Below, piece by piece: positions 21,211-30,556 of a stretch of 64,000 nucleotides of DNA. Every line of letters starts with the position of its first letter. Within the stretch, counting starts at the first letter, position 1. Both the position numbers and the translations under genes were made by a program. Origin of the DNA: Caldalkalibacillus thermarum (lineage in GTDB: Bacteria; Bacillota; Bacilli; Caldalkalibacillales; Caldalkalibacillaceae); NCBI RefSeq assembly GCF_014644735.1, contig NZ_BMKZ01000015.1, positions 1-64,000 of the forward strand, in the 5' to 3' direction. Under the pieces are notes generated by a model. The model saw nothing but the letters and a program-made list of their open reading frames with translations. It was not told the DNA's origin and searched no databases.

Positions 21211-22421
21211 GTCTTGTCGCTCCCTTCCCTGTAAGCCCGGAGAATAAACACTGGATTAAGGGCTTCAAAGCGGTTCATGTTAAGGATCGGTTTGCTCCTG
21301 GACACTTGCACCTGTGTCACCTGGGTGGCAAACCCCAGTGCTTTAAAGACAGACAAGGCTTGGGACAAGGTTTCAATGGTGGCGGCATTCAACACGATCG
21401 TTCCGTCAGGTTTGAGCCGGCTGGCACAGGTGTTCAGCAAAACGTCCAAATTGCCCCCTGTTCCCCCGATGAAAATGGCGTCGGGATCGGGAAAATCCTC
21501 TAACCCTTCGGGTGCCTTGCCATGTTTTAAAACAAAATCGGTCCGGAAGGTCAACATGTTGCGCCGGCACAGTTCCAGATCGCCTTCATTTTTTTCAATG
21601 GCATAGACGGCACCTTCACGGGCCAGCCGAGCTGCCTCAATGGCCACGGATCCCGTGCAGGTGCCAATGTCCCACACCACACTGTCCGTTCTTAAAGCTA
21701 ACTGGGCTAAGCTGAGCACACGCACTTCCTTCTTTGTAATCAGGCCTTTATCGGGTTTGCGCTGGGCAAAAGCTTCATCATCGATGCCCAGCGGCCATTG
21801 GGGCGAAGAACCTGACCGCTTTAAAACCACAACATTAAGAGGAGAAAACGTTTGCTCCATCATCTCGTCCAATGTGTACCAGCCTGTGCGTTCTTCTTCT
21901 CCACCTAAGTTTTCGGCGACAAACGCTTTGTACTCGGTCATGCCAAACTTTTTGAGATAGGCGCCAATCGCCCGCGGACTGTTGGTCTCATCCGTCAGCA
22001 ACACCACTTTGTGGCGTCCGTCAATCCGCTGGGCCAGACCGGTCAGCGGACGGCCGTGCACACTGTGGATATAAGCATCTTGCCAGCTTTCACCCATACG
22101 TGCAAAAGCCAGTTGCAACGAGCTGAGGTTGGGATACACTTCAACGGGCATGTGTTTGGCCAGATAGCCCCCAATGCCGTAGAACAATGGATCTCCAGAG
22201 GCTAATACCACCGTGGGACGGGTTTCTTCCTTCAAGCGCTGGACCACGTCTTTCAACCCGCCGGCAATCTCCACTTTTTCTCCTTGGTAATCTGGAAAAA
22301 ACGCTAAATGCCGCTTTCCCCCAACCAGGACCTGACTCTCTTCAATCCAGCGTTCATATTGGGGAAGCAAACTCCGCCTGCCGTCATCCCCAATGCCGAT
22401 CACCTTAATGGCACCTGTCAT
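21207..22421 (-). CDS. cbiET: Precorrin-6Y C5,15-methyltransferase (decarboxylating), CbiE-CbiT fusion
   Basis: One 404-residue polypeptide joins CbiE (residues 1-210, [43 protein letters not shown]) and CbiT (about 215-404, [32 protein letters not shown]). Together they methylate C5 and C15 and decarboxylate the C12 acetate. The fusion corresponds to CobL of the aerobic route and CbiET of Bacillus megaterium. It overlaps cbiD by 17 bases. Confidence 0.94.
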   Translation of the reverse strand: MTGAIKVIGIGDDGRRSLLPQYERWIEESQVLVGGKRHLAFFPDYQGEKVEIAGGLKDVVQRLKEETRPTVVLASGDPLFYGIGGYLAKHMPVEVYPNLSSLQLAFARMGESWQDAYIHSVHGRPLTGLAQRIDGRHKVVLLTDETNSPRAIGAYLKKFGMTEYKAFVAENLGGEEERTGWYTLDEMMEQTFSPLNVVVLKRSGSSPQWPLGIDDEAFAQRKPDKGLITKKEVRVLSLAQLALRTDSVVWDIGTCTGSVAIEAARLAREGAVYAIEKNEGDLELCRRNMLTFRTDFVLKHGKAPEGLEDFPDPDAIFIGGTGGNLDVLLNTCASRLKPDGTIVLNAATIETLSQALSVFKALGFATQVTQVQVSRSKPILNMNRFEALNPVFILRAYREGSDKT

Positions 22422-23556
22422 TGATAACCGCCCTTCCTAGCAAAACACCTTTAAAGGTAAAAATGACCGTTTCCAACTCAATCCCTCCGTCAACCTCTTT
22501 TAATCCGGCACGGCAACAAGCCTGGCACAGCTTTTCAAAAAAGCGGGAGTACCCAAGTTCATGCATCAGATTGCCCACTTCGGCAGCTGTATTAGCCTGT
22601 CGCACAGTTTCAACCACCTCTGCCGGGGCCCCGCTTTCTTCCGCCAGTTCAGCTAAAAAATTGAAGTCAACCGGAGCACTCTTGGAATGGACCATCATCA
22701 CGCCCTGGGCGGCTTTGGAAAATTTACCCATCATTCCGGCCAGGGAGACGCGCCCAATCCCTTGCCGTTTGCATTGCTTAAGGGCAAAACCGACAAAGTC
22801 CCCCATTTCGATAAACGCCTCCTCAGGCAGATCAGGATATAACCCCATGGCGTGTTTTTCACTGCGCCCTCCCGTGGTTAACACCAAGTGATCACATCCG
22901 TTGGTGCGGGCTACTTTGATGGCCTGGGCCACACTGGCTTTGTATGCGGCGGTGGAAAAGGGAACCACAATGCCCCGCGTCCCTAAAATGGAGATGCCGC
23001 CGATGATCCCCAGGCGGGGATTTAAAGTTTTTTCCGCGATTTTTTCCCCTTCGGGAACCGAAATCACCACTTTGACTCCCCGGGAAACGCCGTGTTGCTC
23101 CAACACCTCCCGCACCGTGTCCATGATCATTTTGCGGGGCACCGGATTAATCGCCGCCTCCCCCACTGGAACAGGCAAGCCTGGTTTGGTGACTCTGCCC
23201 ACACCTTGACCGCCGTCCAGCACAATCCCCGGCTCAGCCAGCCAGCTGACTGTGGCCTCAATCAGGGCCCCATGCGTCACATCCGGATCATCCCCGGCAT
23301 CTTTAATCGTTCCGGCCGTCGCCTGCTGGGGCGAAAAGTGGCAGTGGGCCATCTGAAAGGTGGTCTCTTGGCCGATGGGCAGCCGAATCGTCGCTTCCTG
23401 TTGATATTGTTGGGTCAACAAAGCGGTTAAAGCGGCCTTGGCCGCTGCCGTGGCACACGCTCCGGTGGTGTAGCCGCAGCGCATCTTTTTTTCTTGAGCG
23501 CCGTTTTCCTGTTTGTCGCTTTCTTGTCCTTTGGTTGCCGGGGCCAAGTTACTCAA
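22405..23556 (-). CDS. cbiD: Cobalt-precorrin-5B C1-methyltransferase CbiD
   Basis: CbiD methylates C1 during ring maturation in the anaerobic pathway. Signature stretches are [72 protein letters not shown] and [11 protein letters not shown]. The start is uncertain. A TTG at 23556 overlapping the cbiC stop region is chosen (about 383 residues); an internal ATG right before RCGYTT lacks a good ribosome-binding site. The 27 or so residues before RCGYTT are polar and unlike other family members. Confidence 0.9.
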   Translation of the reverse strand: MSNLAPATKGQESDKQENGAQEKKMRCGYTTGACATAAAKAALTALLTQQYQQEATIRLPIGQETTFQMAHCHFSPQQATAGTIKDAGDDPDVTHGALIEATVSWLAEPGIVLDGGQGVGRVTKPGLPVPVGEAAINPVPRKMIMDTVREVLEQHGVSRGVKVVISVPEGEKIAEKTLNPRLGIIGGISILGTRGIVVPFSTAAYKASVAQAIKVARTNGCDHLVLTTGGRSEKHAMGLYPDLPEEAFIEMGDFVGFALKQCKRQGIGRVSLAGMMGKFSKAAQGVMMVHSKSAPVDFNFLAELAEESGAPAEVVETVRQANTAAEVGNLMHELGYSRFFEKLCQACCRAGLKEVDGGIELETVIFTFKGVLLGRAVINDRCH

Positions 23557-24202
23557 CCACCTGTCCGGCCAAGAGGGACAGGGCATTCACAGCGGCCACT
23601 GTGACCGTGCTGCCACCCTTGCGGCCAATATTGGTGATGTAGGGAATGTCCAGTTTGGCCAGCTCGGCTTTAGACTCCGCTGCAGACACAAACCCGACAG
23701 GCAGGCCAACAATGAGTCCCGGTTTGGCTTCTCCCGCCTTAACCAGCCGTATTAATTCCAACAGCGCCGTGGGCGCATTGCCGATGGCAAAGATGCCGCC
23801 TTCTGCTTCTTTCACCGCTTTGCGCATGGCCATGATGGCCCGGGTGACATTATGCCGTTTGGCTTCTTCAGCCACATCGGGATCGGAAATATAGACATGG
23901 ACGCTGCTGCCGTATTTCTCCAAACGGGGCTTATTAATCCCCACTTGAACCATCTGCACATCGGCCACCACCGGCCGGCCCTGGCGGATGGCGCGCACCC
24001 CGGCTTCCACTGCCTGAGGATGAAAGACGAGGCTTTTGCCCAGCTCAAAATCGGCTGAGGCATGGACAATGCGCTGTACAACGGCGAATTCGGCTTCTGA
24101 ATAGTCATGGTCCCCAAACTCTTCCCTGATGATCTCAAAACTTTTACTTTCAATTTCCTGTGGTTGTATGGTGACCGGTTTAAAGCCGCTTGAAAATTCC
24201 AC
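23549..24202 (-). CDS. cbiC: Cobalt-precorrin-8 methylmutase CbiC
   Basis: CbiC moves the methyl group from C11 to C12, giving cobyrinate. The 217-residue protein has the family pattern IESKSFEIIREE, VVQRIVHASADFE, VADVQMVQVGI, the catalytic histidine in KRHNVTRAIMAM, AIGNAPTALLELIRL and GLPVGFVSAAESKAEL. GGAGGTTGGAGGAACGTG precedes the ATG. Length is normal. Confidence 0.95.
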   Translation of the reverse strand: MEFSSGFKPVTIQPQEIESKSFEIIREEFGDHDYSEAEFAVVQRIVHASADFELGKSLVFHPQAVEAGVRAIRQGRPVVADVQMVQVGINKPRLEKYGSSVHVYISDPDVAEEAKRHNVTRAIMAMRKAVKEAEGGIFAIGNAPTALLELIRLVKAGEAKPGLIVGLPVGFVSAAESKAELAKLDIPYITNIGRKGGSTVTVAAVNALSLLAGQVVE

Positions 24203-24285
24203 GTTCCTCCAACCTCCTATATGTTTTTACCAGCTCAAAATACGAAGCACGGGAACAAATTCATTTGCCGTCAACTGATCAACGT

Positions 24286-25065
24286 TTATACCTCAACAGG
24301 CTGGACATCTAACTGTTTCAGGTGCTGCAAAACTTCCCCGTAGGTGTGATAGCACACTCCATAGTCCACTTTGGGGCGTTTGATCATAATCACCTCTATC
24401 CCTTTTTCAAGGGCAGCCTCCACCTTTTCATCCACCGCTCCCGCCTTGCCGCTTTCCTTGGTGACCATCACATTGACGTCATAATGGTCATACAAGGCTA
24501 GGTTTAACGCTTTGGAAAAGGGCCCCTGCATGGCCACGATGTGCCGCTGTTCGATGCCCAGCTGTTCACACTTTTCCATATTTTCCTTGCGGGGCAGCAA
24601 ACGGACCACAAGCGTTACCTCAGGAATCCCCAGCAGCCGGCGGGCAAAGATATCCACTGTTTTGCTCCCGGTGGTGAGCATGATAACCCCCTTTTTTTGA
24701 GCGGCTGCTTCAGCGGCTTGTTTGTAATTATCAACCCAGATAATATGAGGATGCTCAAAGTGTTGCTGCTCCCGCTCATAACGTATATAGGGAATGTTGG
24801 CTTTTCTCGCCGCCTGGACAGCATTTTGTGAGGCTTGCTCGGCATAGGGATGGCTGCCGTCCACCACAACCCGGCAGCCGTGGCCTTTTATCACTTTGAC
24901 CATCTCTTCTGCCGTCAGACGGCCAACATGCACCTCGAGCCCCGCTTCACTCAGCCTTTTGGCGGCATTGCCGGTCACCACCGAAGTTAAGACCCGGTAC
25001 CCTGCCGCCTTGATAGCCAAGGCCAATTCCCGTGCATCACTCGTGCCAGCCAGCATGAAAATCAA
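24286..25065 (-). CDS. cbiJ: Cobalt-precorrin-6A reductase CbiJ/CobK
   Basis: CbiJ reduces the macrocycle of cobalt-precorrin-6A with a pyridine nucleotide. The 259-residue protein has FMLAGTSDARELALAI near the start, VVTGNAAKRLSEAGLEVHVGRLT, VVDGSHPYAEQAS, ENDCV-free but YIRYEREQ, and a C-terminal VIMIKRP. The proposed start is TTG at 25065 with GGGAAGGGAGAG just upstream; the longer frame would begin in that ribosome-binding site. Spacing to cbiC is 83 bases, the longest inside this part of the operon. Confidence 0.9.
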   Translation of the reverse strand: MIFMLAGTSDARELALAIKAAGYRVLTSVVTGNAAKRLSEAGLEVHVGRLTAEEMVKVIKGHGCRVVVDGSHPYAEQASQNAVQAARKANIPYIRYEREQQHFEHPHIIWVDNYKQAAEAAAQKKGVIMLTTGSKTVDIFARRLLGIPEVTLVVRLLPRKENMEKCEQLGIEQRHIVAMQGPFSKALNLALYDHYDVNVMVTKESGKAGAVDEKVEAALEKGIEVIMIKRPKVDYGVCYHTYGEVLQHLKQLDVQPVEV

Positions 25066-25125
25066 GCGCCATCTCTCCCTTCCCAAACAAGTTCCTCCCC
25101 GTGGTGTCTGTCACCTGCCGCGGCT

Positions 25126-26007
25126 TCAACCTTGTTCGTGATGATGATGGTGGTGATGATGATGACCCATATGTTCCAGGGCATAGAGACGATACTGACA
25201 ATGATCACAGTTCATCCGCGCCTGACCTGCAAATGCTTCCTGAACCCGGTCCAGTACAATGGACTGTAACTGCTCATGATAACCAAAATAGGGGACCATA
25301 CGAATCTGGCAATCAGGATGCTGTGCGCTGAAACGCTCAACCAGCCGGACCATGCGCTTGATGAGCACACCAGTAAAGAGAAAATAGGGAAGCACTACTA
25401 TCCGTTTGGCGCCAAGCTGCACGCAGCGCTCAAGGCCCTCCTCCACCAAGGGCTCAGTCACGCCCATAAACGCGGTCTCTACCCATTTCACATTCACCTT
25501 TTCCCACAGCAGACGGGCCAGCTTGTACAGTTCACTGTTGGCATCTGGATCGGAACTTCCCCGGCCCACCACAAGGACCGCGGTTTCTTGATCCGTTTTG
25601 CTGTCTTCCTCTTCTGTTAACCCGAACCCACTTTCCTCCAATCTGGACAGCAAAATATCCACCGTGTGCGGATGCTGGCCCAGCGGCCGCCCATAGTGAA
25701 AGGTGACCTCAGGATATTTGCGGCGGGCTTCATCCAGTTCATGGGGAATATGCAGCTTAGAATGACCGGCAGGCAGCAAAATGATGGGGATTACGGCAAT
25801 TTCTTGCGCGCCGTCCGCCACACATTGCTCAATGCCCTCCGTAATGGTAGGGGAGGCAAACTCCAGATAACAGAGGTGAACAAAATATTCCCCTAAACGG
25901 GGCTTAAGCATGTCCACAAACACGGCCGCTTCCCGGTTGCCTTCAGGATCTTTGCTGCCATGCCCCACAAACAGGACCGCTTTGCGACTTTCTTCCAACC
26001 GGTTCAT
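25126..26007 (-). CDS. cbiX: Sirohydrochlorin cobaltochelatase CbiX, long form with His-rich tail
   Basis: CbiX inserts Co2+ into sirohydrochlorin. The 293-residue protein has two chelatase repeats: LFVGHGSKDPEGN with LLPAGHSKLHIPHEL, and VLVVGRGSSDPDAN with PYFLFTGVLIKRM. It ends in MNCDHCQYR and a run of nine histidines before EQG. A cysteine motif and poly-His tail are known from B. megaterium CbiX, where a redox Fe-S centre and metal storage were proposed. The ATG at 26007 follows GGAGGGGAAC and lies 22 bases after cbiH. Confidence 0.93.
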   Translation of the reverse strand: MNRLEESRKAVLFVGHGSKDPEGNREAAVFVDMLKPRLGEYFVHLCYLEFASPTITEGIEQCVADGAQEIAVIPIILLPAGHSKLHIPHELDEARRKYPEVTFHYGRPLGQHPHTVDILLSRLEESGFGLTEEEDSKTDQETAVLVVGRGSSDPDANSELYKLARLLWEKVNVKWVETAFMGVTEPLVEEGLERCVQLGAKRIVVLPYFLFTGVLIKRMVRLVERFSAQHPDCQIRMVPYFGYHEQLQSIVLDRVQEAFAGQARMNCDHCQYRLYALEHMGHHHHHHHHHEQG

Positions 26008-26029
26008 CCGGTTCCCCTCCTTATGTTGT

Positions 26030-27703
26030 TTAATCTCCGCAAGCCACCGGCTCCACCGTGATTGGCGGCCGCATATCTTGATATTTAAAACCCTCAATTT
26101 CTTTGACACGCTTGAAAAACTTATGGAACCGCTCATTGGGATGTCCTTCTTCAGCATAGAAACGGACGATGCGCTCAATCAGGTCAACCAGCTCTTCAGG
26201 GGGGATGCCCTCCGCCACAGGCTGTCCCGGATGCGCTGTGCGGCTGATGTTCTTTCCGCCTAAAAACAGGTCGAAACGTCCTTTGCGGTAAACAATGCCG
26301 ATGTCATCGTTCACTGCTCCGTAGCAGGCCATGCCGCAGCCGTTAAACCCGATTTTTAAGGTTTTGGGGACCGGCAGGCCTCCCAGACGCTTGTGCAGCT
26401 CTTCCACATAGGGAATGGAGTCAAACTTTTCCCCGTCGCAAAAGTCACAGGCTTTGATTTGCACCACATCACCCACAGGTTCCACCAACAAACCAACATT
26501 TTTTAATTGGTTCACCACCTGCTCCGGATCGCTGGTGGGGATTTCCACCAGCAGCTGGTGGTGGCGGCTGTAGCGGATGGACCCTTTGTCACCAACCACC
26601 TCAGCCAACTTGTGCAATTGTTCAGGCTTAAATTGTTTATTGGCCAGGCCAGGGCTGACCGCTGCTTCAAAAATTTCCTCCATTTGCCCATTAAGGGCAC
26701 CCTGATTGAAAATGGCGTTCCCTTCCGGAATAGTGACGCTCCCTTCCCGTTGGGCCTCGAGTCTTTGCCACGCTTCCATCGCCCACTGGTAAGGCGTTTT
26801 CTCTGGTGCTTGTTCACCTGCTTTCTTTTCTGCTGACTTTGTTTCAGGCGCTTTTGCTTGTGCTGGCTTTTCCGGCCCATTTAACGCCCACGGTTCCGCT
26901 TCCGGGCGCAGCCGCTCATGGGGAGCAAGCAGCTGTTTTTCCCGGTCCAGCGTGTATTTGCGCTGGTAGCCCCGCGGCGTAATCATTTTTCCGTCGTAGA
27001 CAAAGGTGGTGGAATTGCCGATAATCACCGTGGTCAGCATGCCAATCTCGTACTCCAGCATCTCCTTCAAGGTGGTCAGCACCACATGTTGCCGCTGGCG
27101 ATAGGCACTTTTGACCAAGCCCACCGGTGTGTCCGGTGAACGATGGGCCAGCAAAATCTGCTGGGCCTCCACGATTTGGCGGGTCCGCCGTCCGCTTTTG
27201 GGATTGTACAAAGCGATGACGAAATCGGCCATGGCCGCCGCTTCAATCCGCTTTTTGATCAACTCCCACGGGGTCAAATGGTCACTGAGGCTGATCGTGC
27301 AGGCATCGTGCATCACCGGGGCCCCCAACAGGGAGGCGCAAGAATTAATGGCCGAAATTCCCGGAATGATTTCCACCGGCACGCCTGTTTCTTCCCGCCA
27401 TCCTTTGGCGATCAGCACTTCATACACCAGTCCGGCCATTCCGTACAAGCCGGCGTCACCGCTGGAGATCACCGCCACTTTCTTCCCTTCTTCCGCTTTT
27501 TTAACAGCGGCCTGGGCCCGGGACACTTCCTCTGTCATGCCTGTACTGATAATCTCCTGACCATTGAGAAACGGGCGGATCAAGTCCACATACGTTTTGT
27601 AACCGACAATCACGTCGCTTTCTTCTAAAGCTTCCTTGGCCCGGTAAGTCATGTGCTTGACATCCCCCGGACCGAATCCCACAACCATGATTTTGCCCGA
27701 CAT
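26030..27703 (-). CDS. cbiH: Cobalt-factor III C17-methyltransferase with sulfite-reductase-like C-terminal domain (CbiH60 type)
   Basis: CbiH methylates C17 and drives ring contraction. Residues 1-245 are the methyltransferase (VVGFGPGDVKHMT, ISSGDAGLYGMAGL, IPGISAINSCASLLGAP). A Pro/Lys/Glu-rich linker of about 60 residues follows. The C-terminal 230 residues resemble nitrite/sulfite reductase halves, with ACDFCDGE and KIGFNGCGMACYGAVNDDIG supplying cysteines for a [4Fe-4S] cluster. This matches the 60-kDa CbiH of B. megaterium. The ATG at 27703 follows GGAGGGAAGC. It is the first gene behind the riboswitch. Confidence 0.93.
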   Translation of the reverse strand: MSGKIMVVGFGPGDVKHMTYRAKEALEESDVIVGYKTYVDLIRPFLNGQEIISTGMTEEVSRAQAAVKKAEEGKKVAVISSGDAGLYGMAGLVYEVLIAKGWREETGVPVEIIPGISAINSCASLLGAPVMHDACTISLSDHLTPWELIKKRIEAAAMADFVIALYNPKSGRRTRQIVEAQQILLAHRSPDTPVGLVKSAYRQRQHVVLTTLKEMLEYEIGMLTTVIIGNSTTFVYDGKMITPRGYQRKYTLDREKQLLAPHERLRPEAEPWALNGPEKPAQAKAPETKSAEKKAGEQAPEKTPYQWAMEAWQRLEAQREGSVTIPEGNAIFNQGALNGQMEEIFEAAVSPGLANKQFKPEQLHKLAEVVGDKGSIRYSRHHQLLVEIPTSDPEQVVNQLKNVGLLVEPVGDVVQIKACDFCDGEKFDSIPYVEELHKRLGGLPVPKTLKIGFNGCGMACYGAVNDDIGIVYRKGRFDLFLGGKNISRTAHPGQPVAEGIPPEELVDLIERIVRFYAEEGHPNERFHKFFKRVKEIEGFKYQDMRPPITVEPVACGD

Positions 27704-27764
27704 CGCGCTTCCCTCCATGCTTAAAACTTCCTCTCCCATTGACGGATAAAGACGAAAAGCAAAT

Positions 27765-27798
27765 AAAAATGACACCCTTCCCACGCGGAAAGGGTGCC
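27765..27798 (-). terminator. Riboswitch expression-platform terminator
   Basis: On the minus strand CACCCTTTCC-GCGT-GGGAAGGGTG is followed by TCATTTTTATTT. It lies between the cobalamin aptamer and cbiH, where ligand binding could switch it on. An alternative pairing partner upstream is plausible (GGCCTTGGCG and TTAGGCCAAG around 27835-27915). Confidence 0.75.
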
Positions 27799-27956
27799 GT
27801 TGAAAAGGAACGCTGAGTCAAGTTTTTCCTCACTTGGCCTAAGTATGCCTATACGCATATAGAAGCCCACACGCATATAGGACCCCCACAACGCCTGTAG
27901 AGGCGCCAAGGCCTTATTCCCCATCAACTCTCCTATCCTCGTAGGAAGTTGACCAG

Positions 27957-28131
27957 TGCAGCAGAGGCAGGTCTCCTGACTTATGGTTCATCGATCCCCA
28001 TCTCCCTTCCCAGGTGAATAACCCAGTGGTTTCATGATGGGTCTCTCCCCAAATACAGTGGCGGGACCGTGCCGGATTCTCACCGGACTTCCCTTTTAAG
28101 CCCATTGGACAACCCATGGGCACCTCTGCCG
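27957..28131 (-). ncRNA. Cobalamin riboswitch
   Basis: The minus strand shows the classic B12-box arrangement. Closing stem CAGAGGTGCCC pairs with the GACCTGCCTCTG end. Inside are GGGAAGTCCGGTGAGAATCC, ACGGTCCCGCCACTGT (the conserved GCCACTG core), then GACCCATC...GTCAGGAGACCTGCC. It precedes the cobalamin operon by about 250 bases of leader and would shut the operon off when adenosylcobalamin is plentiful. The aptamer is complete. Confidence 0.95.
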
Positions 28132-28282
28132 ATCCTCTATTCAGTTGTCGTGAATATGACGAATATCCCGGGTATGTTCATCCGGGCAGTTTTAGAGCAG
28201 GTGTATGCAATTTTCTTAATTTCTATTAAACAAAAAATGTTCCCCTCTGACAAGCCCTATTTTTCAATATGAACCAGTTTCA

Positions 28283-28320
28283 TAAAAAAAGCGGGCCATA
28301 ACAAAGAGATGGCCCGCTCT
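28283..28320 (-). terminator. Rho-independent terminator
   Basis: On the minus strand AGCGGGCCAT pairs perfectly with ATGGCCCGCT and is followed by TTTTTTATG. It ends transcription after the DUF1540 gene and insulates it from the riboswitch region. Confidence 0.85.
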
Positions 28321-28390
28321 TAAAGATGTTTAAACAGGGGATGAACGGCAAGATTGGACGTCATGTGTTAAAAAGTAATCTCAGCCCGGC

Positions 28391-28546
28391 TTAAACCTCA
28401 GGCTCAAAGGTTTTACAATCGGTTTCTTTTTGGTCAGCAGCCTGGTTGCCAGTGTGGCTGACAATATAAATGGCGTCTGCGGCACATTTGTTTCCTTTTT
28501 CCCAATATTTGCAGTTGCTCACTTCACAAAACACATCTCTGGCCAT
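28391..28546 (-). CDS. DUF1540 small cysteine-rich protein
   Basis: A 51-residue protein too short for most gene finders. It has the DUF1540 pattern: VFCEVSNCKYWEKGNKCAAD near the N-terminus, IYIVSH, then ETDCKTFEPE at the end. The four cysteines suggest a metal-binding knuckle; the function is unknown. The ATG is preceded by GGGAGGTGAATTGA, a strong ribosome-binding site, and a perfect terminator follows. Such proteins are common in bacilli and clostridia. Confidence 0.88.
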   Translation of the reverse strand: MARDVFCEVSNCKYWEKGNKCAADAIYIVSHTGNQAADQKETDCKTFEPEV

Positions 28547-28655
28547 TCAATTCACCTCCCCGTTCCCTTAATTTAATCCTTACCCTTGAAAAAGATACTT
28601 GCCATTTTATACACACTAAAAGGTTCTCTCTGCCATGCTTTTTTAAGAACCATAC

Positions 28656-28690
28656 TAAAAAAACGACCGGACACTCTGTTCCGGCCGTTA
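28656..28690 (-). terminator. Terminator of the fad operon
   Basis: On the minus strand AACG-CCGGAAC pairs with GT-CCGG-CGTT with one mismatch and is followed by seven T residues. It lies 52 bases beyond the fadE stop. Confidence 0.75.
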
Positions 28691-28741
28691 GACAAAAGAG
28701 GAGATTAATGTCGCACACATAAGCTTAAACAGCCCTATTGC

Positions 28742-30526
28742 TTAAACCACATATTTTTCGGCTTCAATAATACGGTTGGCAATACGCCGTTTGATTTCAA
28801 TGGTATTGATCGGATTGTGTCGGGTCAGTTTTTTCACAATGGCCAGCATGGTACGCAGGGTGTCCCCTTCTTCCATGGCAGCCAGACTCTCCCTGGCGAT
28901 CCCTTCCAGGCGCTGCAGGGCTTCCTGGACATAGACGCGGGTATAATCCAGTTTTTGTTGTTCCTTAGCTTCGCCATTTTTAAGCACGGCTTTTTCCGTT
29001 CTCAGGATGGCACTTTCCATGGCGTAAATTTCAATGACCATGTCAGCGATGTGGGCCAACAGTTCCTGCTCTTTTTCCAGCTCTTGCTGATACTTTTGCA
29101 CGCCGGTGCCGGCTACCATCAGGAACAGTTTTTTGGCCATCTCCAGATGCTGTTTTTCTTTAGCCAGCAGTTCATTTTCATCCGGCTCCTGGGGCATCAA
29201 CATCATCAGCTCTTCCTGCAGGCCGCTGGCTTTGGACAAAAGATCCAGCTCCCCTTTCATCACTTTGCGCATCAGCGTGGCCGGAATGAGCAAACGGTTA
29301 ATTTCATTGGTGCCCTCAAAGATACGATTAATACGGGAATCACGGTAGGCATTCTCCACCTCGTACTCGCTCATATAGCCGTAACCGCCGTGGATCTGCA
29401 CTGCTTCATCCACCACATAGTCGAGGGCTTCCGAGCCGTATACTTTGTTAATGGAGCATTCAATGGCGTATTCGGCAATGGATTTGGCCACTTCCAGACC
29501 GTTTTCCATTTCTTCTTCACTCAAGCGACCCAGTTTCTCCTCAAATAAGCCAGTGGTACGGTACACCATGCTTTCGTTGACAAACGTGCGGATGGCCATG
29601 TTGGCCAATTTGTTTTTAATCAGGTTGAAATTGGCAATCGGCTGTTTAAATTGCTTGCGCTCTTTCGCGTATTTAACCGAAATTTCCAGCAAGTGCTTGG
29701 TGGAGCCGACGCAGCCCACAGCCAGCTTGTAGCGTCCAATGTTCAAAATGTTAAAGGCGATCACGTGCCCTTTGCCGATCTCACCCAGCACGTTTTCAAC
29801 GGGCACTTTAGCTTCATCCAGGATCAAGGTGCGTGTGGATGACCCTTTAATACCCATCTTCTTCTCTTCGGGACCGGTAGAGACACCCTCATAGTCACGC
29901 TCAACGATAAAGGCCGTAAATTTCTCCCCGTCCACTTTGGCATAGACGATAAAGACATCGGCGAATCCAGAGTTGGTGATCCATTGCTTCTCACCGGTCA
30001 AAATGTAGTATTTACCGCAATCGCTTAATTTAGCCACTGTTTTTGCTCCCAAAGCATCGGAGCCGGAAGAGGGCTCGGTCAGGGCGTAAGCGGCAATTTT
30101 TTCGCCTGTGGCCAGGGCCGGCAAATACTTCTTCTTCTGTTCCTCATTGCCGAAGAAAACGATGGGCAAAGTGCCGATGCCCACGTGGGCCCCGAAACTG
30201 AGGGCAAAGGACCTTCCCGGGGACAAATATTCAGTAATAAGTGAGGAGCTGATTTTGTCCAAGCCCAATCCGCCATATTTCTCCGGGATATCAGCACCCA
30301 AGAGCCCCAGCTCTCCGGCCTTTCTCAACAGGCGCACCGTGTGTTCAAAGTTGTGGTTCTCTATTTCCTCCAGAACCGGTCTGACTTCGTTCAGCACAAA
30401 TTCTTCCGTTGTTTTGGCAATCATGCGGTGCTCTTCAGTAAATTCTTCCGGGGTCAACACTTGCTCCGGCGTGACATCCTCGATGAGAAAGCCGCCGCCA
30501 CGGACAAAGGATTTCACATCGCTCAT
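28742..30526 (-). CDS. fadE: Acyl-CoA dehydrogenase FadE
   Basis: FadE introduces the first double bond of fatty acyl-CoA with FAD. The 594-residue protein has the acyl-CoA dehydrogenase core (ALTEPSSGSDALGAKT, KQWITNSGFADVFIVYAKV, FAFNILNIGR-like IAFNILNIGRYKLAVGC, YAKERKQF, ALDYVVDEAVQIHGGYGY, DSRINRIFEGTNEINR). It also has a roughly 200-residue C-terminal extension typical of the B. subtilis FadE group. The ATG at 30526 follows AAGGAGG. It is the last gene of the fadN-fadA-fadE operon. Confidence 0.95.
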   Translation of the reverse strand: MSDVKSFVRGGGFLIEDVTPEQVLTPEEFTEEHRMIAKTTEEFVLNEVRPVLEEIENHNFEHTVRLLRKAGELGLLGADIPEKYGGLGLDKISSSLITEYLSPGRSFALSFGAHVGIGTLPIVFFGNEEQKKKYLPALATGEKIAAYALTEPSSGSDALGAKTVAKLSDCGKYYILTGEKQWITNSGFADVFIVYAKVDGEKFTAFIVERDYEGVSTGPEEKKMGIKGSSTRTLILDEAKVPVENVLGEIGKGHVIAFNILNIGRYKLAVGCVGSTKHLLEISVKYAKERKQFKQPIANFNLIKNKLANMAIRTFVNESMVYRTTGLFEEKLGRLSEEEMENGLEVAKSIAEYAIECSINKVYGSEALDYVVDEAVQIHGGYGYMSEYEVENAYRDSRINRIFEGTNEINRLLIPATLMRKVMKGELDLLSKASGLQEELMMLMPQEPDENELLAKEKQHLEMAKKLFLMVAGTGVQKYQQELEKEQELLAHIADMVIEIYAMESAILRTEKAVLKNGEAKEQQKLDYTRVYVQEALQRLEGIARESLAAMEEGDTLRTMLAIVKKLTRHNPINTIEIKRRIANRIIEAEKYVV

Positions 30527-30556
30527 ATTGGTTTCCTCCTTATTTCTCCTCAAATT

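Noticed and set aside
25130-25160. Poly-histidine run that could look like a cloning tag
   Set aside because: It uses mixed CAT/CAC codons, follows a CxxC motif in the native cbiX frame and matches known CbiX proteins, so it is natural.
25130-28140. CRISPR-like repetition in the cobalamin leader
   Set aside because: The ATATGCGT repeats are only two or three short copies without regular spacers. No CRISPR array or cas gene was found in the window.
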